From Endozoicomonadaceae bacterium (GTDB taxonomy: Bacteria; Pseudomonadota; Gammaproteobacteria; Pseudomonadales; Endozoicomonadaceae), in contig JAAOIJ010000032.1 in the NCBI GenBank assembly GCA_015163815.1, positions 1-14,961 on the forward strand: a stretch of 14,961 nucleotides of DNA. The letters run 5' to 3'. Below, one piece after another: positions 1 to 6,923 of the stretch (position 1 is its first letter; the number at the start of each line of letters is the position of its first letter). Under the pieces are notes generated by a model. That model saw only the letters and a list, made by a program, of their open reading frames with translations. It searched no databases and was not told the DNA's origin. The position numbers and the translations under genes were made by a program.

Positions 1-1
1 A

Positions 2-289
2 GAAAAAAGAGAAATAGGAAAATTTAGAGGTGGAAATACAACCAAAATTCATATGCTGTCTGATGGAAATGGGCGCCCAATTGACTTTGAAATCACTGGA
101 GGCGAAGTTCATGATTCAAAAATGGTTTATAGCCTGATGCTAAAAATAAAAGAAGCTGACTATTTTATAGCAGATAAAGGATATGATTCTGAATTAATTC
201 GAGAACAAGCAAAACAATTAGGAATGGAGGCTATGATTCCAAAACGTTCTAACACTAAAAAACCTTTAGGTGTTGCATTTAACACTTGA
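2..289 (+). pseudogene. IS5-family transposase, truncated C-terminal part (copy 1, runs off the left edge)
   Basis: The frame is open from base 2, so the coding part extends upstream of the first ATG at 53. It reads through the IS5-family block RGGNTTKIHMLSDGNGRPI, then GGEVHDSKM, then the region around the second catalytic Asp (FIADKGYDSE), then MIPKRSNTKKP. After KKP the protein leaves the family pattern and stops within seven residues (stop 287-289). An intact relative should continue for roughly 60 more residues containing the catalytic Glu, which are missing, so this is a 3'-truncated remnant. The family (DDE transposases that move the element by cut-and-paste) is known; the truncation is what the sequence shows. 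Bases 1-256 align without gaps to 14706-14961 (about 25 mismatches, near 90% identity). The 5' part lies outside the window. Confidence 0.85.
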
Positions 290-296
290 AAAGGCA
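274..296 (+). repeat. 23-bp direct repeat, unit 1
   Basis: TGCATTTAACACTTGAAAAGG followed by CA. It matches 475-497 at 20 of 23 positions. It begins where the transposase reading frame diverges from its family, so it may mark the breakpoint of the truncation or belong to DNA inserted there. Confidence 0.6.
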
Positions 297-641
297 GATT
301 ATAATAGATCTTTTTGTAATATCTATTCGATTCAAAATACGTGTTATGCTAAATGTTGTGTTGCAATGATTTCTCTGCAATCAATATTGATAAGCGATAT
401 CAATCTCCTTCTTTGGAAGATAAAAAGAAGTGAGATGAATGAGGAGTATTTGACTGCTTTTTTTTGACCCTAGATGTATTTGACGCTTGAAAAGGCATGC
501 ATAAGATCACTGCAAAATGAACGATCTCTATACAAAAAAAGTATGCATAAATTGTGTATTTTTTGATCAATTGTGACGATGAGCGAACAGTGATATTGAA
601 GATTAAAATATGAATGGATATCTTGATGTGGATAGATTTTT
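290..641. other. Intergenic stretch between the IS remnant and the recO end; no convincing gene
   Basis: About 350 bases with stops in all frames at short intervals and no recognisable protein. It holds two related 23-bp direct repeats (274-296, 475-497), a partial third match (GTATTTGAC at 446-454) and a small inverted repeat, ATAC-A7-GTAT, near 532-546. I see no strong GC-rich terminator for the recO operon here. In many gammaproteobacteria pdxJ follows recO; it is not present in this interval. Confidence 0.6.
475..497 (+). repeat. 23-bp direct repeat, unit 2
   Basis: TGTATTTGACGCTTGAAAAGG followed by CA. Same orientation as 274-296, differing at three positions, with 178 bases between the units. 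Origin unknown; it could be the scar of a second insertion or a short dispersed repeat. Confidence 0.6.
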
Positions 642-1334
642 TTACTCTATAAACAGTGTTTTATTTGAAAAAAATAAAGAACTATTTAATGGTTTATAAC
701 CTAATAGAGGCATCATAGCTGTTTGATTAATATATTTTAAAATAGGCTCAATGTTCAAGGTTATGTTGTCTTCATGATATTGTAAAAGTAACCATCCTGG
801 AATGATTTTTTTAGTTTCTGTTGCATGATTTATTCTATAGAAACCTTCATTGGCTGTAAAATAATAATGAGCATTAGGTTGTATTGGAGTATTCGATTTT
901 GCTTCATGCGTTAAGGGTAATGCATATCCTAATATTGCTAATAATTTTTTTTCAAAAAGACGTAAATGTGCATTAAAAGATAATTGGTTTGATAAATGAT
1001 GCATGAGTTGTTCATAGTGTGTCCATATTTCAGGCATGGCATCTGTGTGAGATAACACTTTAACCAATAATTCATTAAGATATAAGCCCGCTAATAAATA
1101 TTGCTTTTTTAAAAAAAAAGGCATCATGATTTCTATTTTTTTTAAAGTTTTTAAATATTTTTCTCCTTGCCAATGAATATACAGTTGATTGAATGGTTGT
1201 AGAAGAGCTGCGTTAGATTTTTTTTTCCTATAAGCCACCCCTGTTATTTTGCCTGAAGATTGAGTTAACAAGTCAATTAAAAGGCATTGATCTTTAAAGG
1301 GACGTACATGTAAAATCCAGGCTAATGTATCCAT
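642..1334 (-). CDS. recO: DNA repair protein RecO
   Basis: Recombination mediator that with RecR loads RecA onto SSB-coated single-stranded DNA in the RecFOR pathway (family knowledge). The 230-residue product is slightly shorter than E. coli RecO (about 240). The N-terminal OB-fold half shows the family pattern: GKITGVAYRKKKS at residues 28-40, LLQPFNQL at 44-51, then W-x-GE around 55-58 and a following L-x-T-L. The C-terminal half is helical and lacks the zinc-binding cysteines of many non-gammaproteobacterial RecO proteins. The ATG lies 6 bases after the era stop with only a weak TGAG ahead of it, so translation is probably coupled to era. It is the last gene of the lepA-to-recO block. It carries two A9 coding-strand runs and a T6A9 tract, sites prone to slippage. 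Confidence 0.93.
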   Translation of the reverse strand: MDTLAWILHVRPFKDQCLLIDLLTQSSGKITGVAYRKKKSNAALLQPFNQLYIHWQGEKYLKTLKKIEIMMPFFLKKQYLLAGLYLNELLVKVLSHTDAMPEIWTHYEQLMHHLSNQLSFNAHLRLFEKKLLAILGYALPLTHEAKSNTPIQPNAHYYFTANEGFYRINHATETKKIIPGWLLLQYHEDNITLNIEPILKYINQTAMMPLLGYKPLNSSLFFSNKTLFIE

Positions 1335-1340
1335 GATGGC

Positions 1341-2243
1341 TCAGGTAAAATTGAGTATCTTTTTTTGCATTAAAGTGTACGATGGTTTTACCCATAGTTT
1401 CAACATCACACGTTGATTTATCAGTTGCTCTAAGTCTTTTCGAGCATCGATTCCAATTTGCTTGAGTCGTGTGCCATGACTGCCTATCATCATTTTTTTT
1501 TGGCTTGGGCGTGAGACAATAATTAAAGCATCAATATAAGTGATGTTTTTAGTATCTTCCCATTGTTCAATTTCAATTGCAATTTCATATGGAATTTCAT
1601 CACCCATTTGCCGTATTATTTTTTCTCGAATAATTTCTGCTGCCAAAAAGCGCATACTACTATCGGTGACTTGATCTTCATCAAATAAATAAGGGTTACT
1701 GGGTAGTGATTGCGTGATTAATTTGAGCAAGTGATCTAAATTATCAGCTTTCAGTGCTGAAATAGGAATTAAGTGTGCTGCAGGTAATTTGTTGGATAAT
1801 GTTTGTAGCCAAGGAATTAAAGACTGTTTATCTGTGATGCGATCAATTTTATTCACCGCTAAGATAATGGGTTTTTCACAATATTGTAGTTGTTGTAATA
1901 CTAAGGCATCGCTAGCTGTCCATTGTAAACGATCGAATAAACATAAAACAACATCGGCATGCGATAAGGCAGCCTTAACTTCTTTTTTCATCGCGTGACT
2001 TAAAGAGTTGTGATATCGTGTTTTGGTATGTAAGCCTGGTGTGTCGACAAATATCATTTGAGTATTATCGTTTGTTTTGATGCTCAGTAATTGTCTTTGT
2101 GTTGTTTGAGGTTTACGTGAAGTAATATTAATTTTTTGACCGATAAGATGATTAATTAAAGTCGATTTTCCAACGTTGGGTCGACCCACAACCGCAATGT
2201 AACCACATTGCTGTGTTGTTTTATTTAGATGATGGTTAGTCAT
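1341..2243 (-). CDS. era: GTPase Era, ribosome small-subunit assembly factor
   Basis: Era binds the 3' end of 16S rRNA and helps 30S maturation, acting at the ribosome and inner membrane (family knowledge). The 300-residue protein matches the usual length. The GTPase motifs are in order: GRPNVGKST at 20-28 (G1), KPQTTQR at 44-50 (G2), DTPG at 67-70 (G3), NKID at 131-134 (G4) and SALKA near 162-166 (G5). A C-terminal KH RNA-binding domain follows, with IGSHGTRLKQIG at 253-264. The start overlaps the last 8 bases of rnc, the usual rnc-era coupling, which also couples the RNase and the assembly factor functionally. An A9 run encodes part of the QKKMM segment just before the KH loop. Identification is essentially certain. 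Confidence 0.97.
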   Translation of the reverse strand: MTNHHLNKTTQQCGYIAVVGRPNVGKSTLINHLIGQKINITSRKPQTTQRQLLSIKTNDNTQMIFVDTPGLHTKTRYHNSLSHAMKKEVKAALSHADVVLCLFDRLQWTASDALVLQQLQYCEKPIILAVNKIDRITDKQSLIPWLQTLSNKLPAAHLIPISALKADNLDHLLKLITQSLPSNPYLFDEDQVTDSSMRFLAAEIIREKIIRQMGDEIPYEIAIEIEQWEDTKNITYIDALIIVSRPSQKKMMIGSHGTRLKQIGIDARKDLEQLINQRVMLKLWVKPSYTLMQKKILNFT

Positions 2244-2922
2244 AAATTGTCATGCCTGCTTGTTGTAAGATTTTTCGTGCAGCATTTTGTTCAGCACCGC
2301 GTCGACTATGATGTTCTCCAATGACAGAAGGGTATAATTCTATCTGACATTCTACTAAAAAATGTTGTGCATTTGATTTGCCTTGAATATCTAATACGCG
2401 GTATTGAGGTAGTTTTTTTTGAGAAGCTTGTAGCCATTCTTGTAGTTGAGTTTTAGGGTCTTTATTTGCATTCGAGTCAATTGAGGCCGTTTTCAGATAA
2501 TATGAATACCAAGATAATACAATGGCTTGACATGTTTCTTGATCACTATCTAGATAAATTGCAGCAATTAAAGATTCCACTGCATCTGCTAAGACGGCAT
2601 CATGATGATGTAAGCCATTTTTAATGCCGCTAGGCCCTAATTGAATAAAATCAGATAAATGTAATATATTGTGTGAAATTTGAGCTAAAGTTATTTTCCG
2701 AACAAATTTAGCTCGCAAACGCGTCAGTTGCCCCTCTGTCGCTTGCGTGAACTGTGCGTATAGCGCTTTTGTAATAATGGTATTGAGAATAGAGTCTCCA
2801 AGAAACTCTAATCGCTCATTATTATGAGAGCCACAACTGCTATGTGTTAAGGATAATTCAAGTAAGGTTCTGTTTTTAAAGGAATATCCTATTTTTTTTT
2901 CTAATAAAGTCAAATCTCGCAT
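2236..2922 (-). CDS. rnc: Ribonuclease III
   Basis: Double-strand-specific endoribonuclease that processes rRNA precursors and structured mRNAs. The 228 residues match the family (E. coli 226). The RNase III signature NERLEFLGDS is at 35-44. The likely metal-binding acidic residues Glu39, Asp43, Asp113 and Glu116 are present, the last two within LADAVESLIAAIYLD. A C-terminal double-stranded RNA-binding domain starts near DPKTQLQEWLQ (155) and ends with RRGAEQNAARKIL (207-219). The ATG has an upstream AGG with 7 bases spacing and lies 22 bases after lepB copy 1. The gene overlaps era by 8 bases. An A9 run (2892-2900 on the plus strand as T9) falls in codons 8-11. Confidence 0.97.
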   Translation of the reverse strand: MRDLTLLEKKIGYSFKNRTLLELSLTHSSCGSHNNERLEFLGDSILNTIITKALYAQFTQATEGQLTRLRAKFVRKITLAQISHNILHLSDFIQLGPSGIKNGLHHHDAVLADAVESLIAAIYLDSDQETCQAIVLSWYSYYLKTASIDSNANKDPKTQLQEWLQASQKKLPQYRVLDIQGKSNAQHFLVECQIELYPSVIGEHHSRRGAEQNAARKILQQAGMTIYD

Positions 2923-2944
2923 GGTTTAGCCTATGATTCTTTTC

Positions 2945-3748
2945 TTAGGGAATCACTTGGTTTCTTTTGATAGAAGGAAGTGTGTTAGATTTCGGCCAGT
3001 GTAGCCAAATATACGCAGCTTTACCAATTAAATAACGTGTTTGTACAAAACCCCAGGATCGGCTATCATAACTTTTATCTCGATTATCACCCATAACAAA
3101 GTACATATCTTTCGGTACAGTATATTCTAGTATTTCTGAAGAGGGTTGAATTAAATCGGGATAACGTTGAATGTGAAAAGTATAATCATCTATTTTTTGT
3201 TCATATAAAGTGGCCCATGGAGAGAAACCGATCTGAGGATCATAAGCATCGCGTGTTTTACTGAAAAAGGCATCTTGTATGAGCTCGTCATTTATAAATA
3301 GTTGATTATTAGCATATTTAATCTTATCACCTGGAACACCAATTAAGCGCTTAATATAGGCAATGCGTGTATCTTTAGGAAATTGAAAGACAATGATTTC
3401 TCCACGCTTAGGTTCTCGAACAGAGATGATTTTATGGCCTAATAATGGGATGCGTAAGCCATAGATAAAACGATTGACAATGACAAAGTCACCTACTTTT
3501 AAAGTAGGTAACATAGAACCTGAAGGAATTTGGAAAGGTTCAAACACAAAACTTCTAATACTAACAATGATTAATAACATGAAAAACGTTGTTTTAATGA
3601 AATTGAAAATTTTGTATGTTATTGAATGGCTATTTAAAGGATCATTTGTTTTGATTTTGAATCGACAATAAAACCAATAAATTGCGGTAATACAACCTGT
3701 TAAGCCTATTAACATAATTGTTAAAGCTGTAAATTCAGTATATTGCAT
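2945..3748 (-). CDS. lepB: Signal peptidase I, copy 1 (rnc-proximal)
   Basis: Membrane serine protease with a Ser/Lys dyad that removes signal peptides from exported proteins on the periplasmic side. I place the start at the ATG whose codon begins at 3748, because AGGAGA lies 4 bases upstream; an in-frame ATG at 3763 has no ribosome site. This gives 267 residues. Two hydrophobic segments (about 10-28 and 54-67) flank a short cytoplasmic loop, as in E. coli LepB. Nucleophile Ser78 lies in PSGSMLPTL, general base Lys133 in YIKRLIGVPGD, and box E at 219-233 has the complete pattern MGDNRDKSYDSRSWG. All key residues are present. Shorter than E. coli LepB (324). It is preceded by a second lepB in tandem. 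Confidence 0.93.
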   Translation of the reverse strand: MQYTEFTALTIMLIGLTGCITAIYWFYCRFKIKTNDPLNSHSITYKIFNFIKTTFFMLLIIVSIRSFVFEPFQIPSGSMLPTLKVGDFVIVNRFIYGLRIPLLGHKIISVREPKRGEIIVFQFPKDTRIAYIKRLIGVPGDKIKYANNQLFINDELIQDAFFSKTRDAYDPQIGFSPWATLYEQKIDDYTFHIQRYPDLIQPSSEILEYTVPKDMYFVMGDNRDKSYDSRSWGFVQTRYLIGKAAYIWLHWPKSNTLPSIKRNQVIP

Positions 3749-3791
3749 GGTTTCTCCTATCATGTTGAACTATTAAAAAAGTGAAGACGCT

Positions 3792-4607
3792 TCATTCTAT
3801 TTTCCGATTCATTTTAAACGTGGGCCAGCTTTTAAAGAAGTGTGGCCAATTTAACCAAACATAGGATACTTTTCCAATTAAATTATCTTCAGGAACAAAA
3901 CCCCAGTAACGACCATCATCACTCAAATCGCGATTATCCCCTAGTACAAAATACATCTTATCTGGAACAACCCATGTACCTGTAATGCTTTCAGTGATAG
4001 GGTAGTGTTTTATTTGAAAGACATGCTTGCCTAACGTCTGTTGATCGATCGTATAAGGATACATACCTTGTAAAGCAGGTTCATATTGCGTGTCAATATT
4101 CTTATCTATTAAGTAATGACTCATCAATTCATCATTAATATATAGCATTTTATCTGCATACACAATGGTATCACCAGGTAATCCAACCACTCTTTTCACC
4201 ATATCTTCATGAAGGTTGTCATTCAGTTTGGCAAAATGATCGGTACTGCTAAAAACAACAATATCACCGCGTTTCGGTTTATTTGTGTTCATAATTTTGA
4301 AATTAAAATAAGGAAAGCGTAAATGATAACACGATTTATTGACTAAAATGTAATCACCTACTTGTAACGTTGGTAGCATCGATCCTGAGGGTATTTTAAA
4401 AGGAGCATATAAGAAAGATAGTATGCAGAGCTGAATGAAAAAAACAGGAAACATGGATCGAATTGTTTTAAGCCAAGTTTCTGATTTTTTTGTAGAATTT
4501 TGAGGTGTATCGTTACTTTTTTGATTGAAAAAATGATGATGTAAGGCTAAGCTGCCACTGAACAGTGTCACGAGTAATAAAATAAGTGAAGAAAGTGCGT
4601 TTGTCAT
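3792..4607 (-). CDS. lepB: Signal peptidase I, copy 2 (lepA-proximal paralogue)
   Basis: Second signal peptidase I with the same layout as its neighbour: two N-terminal membrane segments, then a periplasmic catalytic domain. I choose the ATG at 4607, which has AGGA about 9 bases upstream, over an in-frame TTG at 4628; this gives 271 residues. Nucleophile Ser76 is in PSGSMLPTL and general base Lys138 in MVKRVVGLPGD. Box E at 222-236 reads LGDNRDLSDDGRYWG, keeping the Ser, Asp and Arg known to matter in E. coli but with Gly where most enzymes have Ser just before Arg. Between boxes C and D it has about seven extra residues (HFAKLNDNLHED region) relative to copy 1. It occupies the usual place of lepB directly after lepA, so the pair probably arose by tandem duplication and diverged. 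Substrate specialisation is possible but unproven. Confidence 0.92.
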   Translation of the reverse strand: MTNALSSLILLLVTLFSGSLALHHHFFNQKSNDTPQNSTKKSETWLKTIRSMFPVFFIQLCILSFLYAPFKIPSGSMLPTLQVGDYILVNKSCYHLRFPYFNFKIMNTNKPKRGDIVVFSSTDHFAKLNDNLHEDMVKRVVGLPGDTIVYADKMLYINDELMSHYLIDKNIDTQYEPALQGMYPYTIDQQTLGKHVFQIKHYPITESITGTWVVPDKMYFVLGDNRDLSDDGRYWGFVPEDNLIGKVSYVWLNWPHFFKSWPTFKMNRKIE

Positions 4608-4646
4608 AATAGCTGATCCTATTATCAAGTTAAAATTCAGATACGA

Positions 4647-6449
4647 TTACGATTGATCAATACGTAATACAGCTAAAAATGCTGCTTGAGGAATTTCTAC
4701 ATTGCCCACTTGTTTCATTCGTTTTTTGCCTTTTTTTTGTTTTTCTAATAATTTTCTTTTTCGACTGACATCTCCTCCATAACATTTTGCGGTGACATTT
4801 TTTCTTAATGCTTTCACTGTACTGCGTGCAATAATTTGACTACCTAAGGCTGCTTGAATAGCCACATCAAACATTTGTCTAGGAATAATATCTTTCATGG
4901 TTTCTACAATAGCACGTCCTTTTGATTGAGAGTAATCTCTATGTACAATTAAAGCTAAAGCATCGACTTTAATATTATTAATTAAAATATCTAATTTAAC
5001 CATGCGAGCTGCTTCAAAATGTGAAAAAGCATAATCTAAAGATGCAAAACCACGACTAATCGATTTTAATCGACCAAAAAAATCTAAAACAACTTCTCCC
5101 ATGGGTAAGTCATATTGTAAAGAAACTTGTTTTCCAACAAAGTTCATCTTTTTTTGTACACCTCGTTTTTCAACACATAAAGTAATGACATTGCCTAAAT
5201 AATCTTGTGGTACTAAAATATTTGTTTCAACAATAGGTTCTCTAATTTCAGTTAATTGACTGATTTCAGGTAGTTTTGAAGGATTATCAATATGTTGAAT
5301 ATCACCAGATTGTGTGACGAGTTCGTAAATCACAGTCGGTGCCGTGGTAATTAAATTCAAGTTATATTCTCGTTCTAAGCGCTCTTGAATAATTTCCATA
5401 TGCAGCATGCCTAAAAATCCACATCGAAATCCAAAACCTAATGCATCACTACTTTCAGGTTCATAGATCAAGGAAGCATCATTCAAACTTAATTTTTCAA
5501 GTGCTTCTCGAAATGATTCAAAGTCTTCTGAGCTGACTGGAAAAAGCCCTGAATATACTTGAGGCTTTATACGTTTAAAGCCGGGCAAAGTAGGCGCATC
5601 TTTTGTTTTTGCATGCGTAATCGTATCGCCTACAGGTGCGCCATGAATATTTTTAATGCTAGCAATAATGTAGCCTACTTCTCCAGCTTTTAATAAACCT
5701 GTGACCACTCTTTTGGGTGTAAAAATACCAATATCATCGACAGTGTGTATTTCGTTTGTTGATTTAATCAGAATTTTATCTTGTTTTTGTAAAGTGCCAT
5801 GCTTGACGCGGACTAAAGAAATGACACCTAGGTAATTATCAAACCAGGAGTCAATAATTAAGGCTTGTAAAGGGGCTGTTGGATCACCTACAGGTGGTGG
5901 AATTTGTTTGATTATTTGTTCTAATACAGAATCAATACCTTGTCCTGTCTTTGCAGAACACCGTATGGCATCAGTGGCTTCTATGCCAATAATATCTTCA
6001 ATTTCTTGTGCAACACGATCCGGGTCTGCTTGTGGTAAGTCGATTTTATTTAAAATAGGCATCACTTCTAAGCCTTCATCGATTGCTGTATAACAGTTTG
6101 CAACAGATTGGGCTTCGACACCTTGGCCAGCATCAACAACTAATAATGCGCCTTCACAAGCTGAAAGTGATCTGGATACTTCATAAGAAAAATCAACATG
6201 CCCAGGTGTATCAATAAAATTCAATTGATACGTTTTGTCATGCAAAGTGTAATTTAAAGTGACACTTTGGGCTTTGATGGTAATGCCGCGTTCTCGTTCA
6301 ATATCCATTGAGTCCAGCACTTGATTTTGCATTTCTCGCGCTGTTAGTCCGCCACAAATTTGAATAAATCGATCTGCAAGCGTGGATTTCCCATGATCAA
6401 TATGGGCTATAATCGAAAAATTACGTATATGTTCTAAAGTGTCGTTCAC
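4647..6449 (-). CDS. lepA: Elongation factor 4 (LepA), ribosome-associated translational GTPase
   Basis: LepA/EF4 is a translational GTPase linked to ribosome biogenesis and back-translocation. The frame is open as far as 6590, but homologues begin a few residues before [16 protein letters not shown]. The GTG at 6447-6449 gives 600 residues, essentially the E. coli length (599), so I place the start there; a weak AGAG lies upstream. Motifs include AHIDHGKST at 15-23 (G1), [13 protein letters not shown] (G2 region), DTPGHVDF (G3) and NKIDLP (G4). The C-terminal LepA-specific domain includes [20 protein letters not shown]. The extra 47 upstream codons start with a hydrophobic stretch ([10 protein letters not shown]) that has no family counterpart and are probably untranslated leader. 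First gene of the six-gene block. Confidence 0.95.
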   Translation of the reverse strand: MNDTLEHIRNFSIIAHIDHGKSTLADRFIQICGGLTAREMQNQVLDSMDIERERGITIKAQSVTLNYTLHDKTYQLNFIDTPGHVDFSYEVSRSLSACEGALLVVDAGQGVEAQSVANCYTAIDEGLEVMPILNKIDLPQADPDRVAQEIEDIIGIEATDAIRCSAKTGQGIDSVLEQIIKQIPPPVGDPTAPLQALIIDSWFDNYLGVISLVRVKHGTLQKQDKILIKSTNEIHTVDDIGIFTPKRVVTGLLKAGEVGYIIASIKNIHGAPVGDTITHAKTKDAPTLPGFKRIKPQVYSGLFPVSSEDFESFREALEKLSLNDASLIYEPESSDALGFGFRCGFLGMLHMEIIQERLEREYNLNLITTAPTVIYELVTQSGDIQHIDNPSKLPEISQLTEIREPIVETNILVPQDYLGNVITLCVEKRGVQKKMNFVGKQVSLQYDLPMGEVVLDFFGRLKSISRGFASLDYAFSHFEAARMVKLDILINNIKVDALALIVHRDYSQSKGRAIVETMKDIIPRQMFDVAIQAALGSQIIARSTVKALRKNVTAKCYGGDVSRKRKLLEKQKKGKKRMKQVGNVEIPQAAFLAVLRIDQS

Positions 6450-6711
6450 AGTATTATCTCTACCAAGAGAACTGAGTGCTTCACAGGATGAATAGCACTC
6501 ATTGAGATTCAGTAAATGCTTATCCCTGTGATACTTGAAAAATTTTATAAATTCTAGTGTACTCAATAACAAAAAAATAAGCCATTTCAATTTAAATAAT
6601 CAGCGCTTTCACTTGAAAAAAACCCTCATATTTTCATTTTTATGCTGGGATGATATTTTAAATAGAGTGAATACAATATCGAGCGTCTTCGTGTTATGAA
6701 ATAAAAGTGAT

Positions 6712-6741
6712 ATTATACAAGGTGGATATTTTGTATGACAT
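6712..6741 (-). promoter_or_regulatory. Candidate promoter of the lepA-lepB-lepB-rnc-era-recO block
   Basis: Read on the minus strand: ATGTCA (6741-6736, four of six matches to the -35 consensus), an 18-base spacer, then a perfect TATAAT (6717-6712). Transcription would start near 6705 and leave a leader of about 255 bases before the lepA GTG, which is long. Only the -10 is convincing. Confidence 0.4.
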
Positions 6742-6863
6742 TCATTTCAGTTGTTTTTTATCCAGATATGATCTGTTGTATGATACAGTATATTGAATGC
6801 ATAAGATCTTGTATTAATATGATGCTTGATCCTTGTCATTTCAATGAGTATCTGTTTTTTTAA
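6735..6863 (+). CDS. Possible small protein of 42 residues, unrecognised
   Basis: An ATG at 6735 is preceded by AAGGTGG about 9 bases upstream, better than the ribosome sites of several real genes here. The frame runs 42 codons to a TAA at 6861-6863. The peptide has five cysteines (positions 14, 15, 22, 26, 34) in a hydrophobic background (it begins MTFISVVFYPDMICC) and matches no family I know. In such AT-rich intergenic DNA an open frame this long can occur by chance, and it overlaps the candidate lepA promoter on the other strand. It might be a leader peptide for the downstream channel gene. Evidence is limited to the ribosome site and the open frame. Confidence 0.2.
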   Translation: MTFISVVFYPDMICCMIQYIECIRSCINMMLDPCHFNEYLFF

Positions 6864-6874
6864 TGGAGATGGCA

Positions 6875-6883
6875 TGCTATAAC
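6875..6883 (+). promoter_or_regulatory. Candidate extended -10 promoter of the TolC-family gene
   Basis: TGCTATAAC is an extended -10 (TGn plus a five-of-six hexamer) about 40 bases before the ATG at 6924. The -35 region is a T run with no clear match. The same TGCTATAA core appears upstream of rimI. Confidence 0.35.
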
Positions 6884-6923
6884 AAGATGATATTTTTATT
6901 TCAATTGCGATGAATTATCATAG

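Larger units (their letters stand above)
6450..6923. other. Divergent intergenic region between lepA and the TolC-family gene
   Basis: 474 bases between two divergent starts. It should carry the promoter of the lepA-to-recO block on the minus strand and that of the channel gene on the plus strand; candidates are listed separately. It also contains a 42-codon plus-strand reading frame with a ribosome site (6735-6863). The part from 6450 to 6590 is an open frame continuous with lepA but outside the conserved protein. Confidence 0.6.

Noticed and set aside
270..467. 65-codon plus-strand frame after the IS remnant
   Set aside because: It starts inside the transposase tail in another frame, has no ribosome site and no family resemblance; composition looks random.
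1789..1998. Antisense frames inside era, lepB, lepA, the PiT gene and the HolD-like gene
   Set aside because: They lie opposite well-conserved coding regions and look like shadows of those genes.
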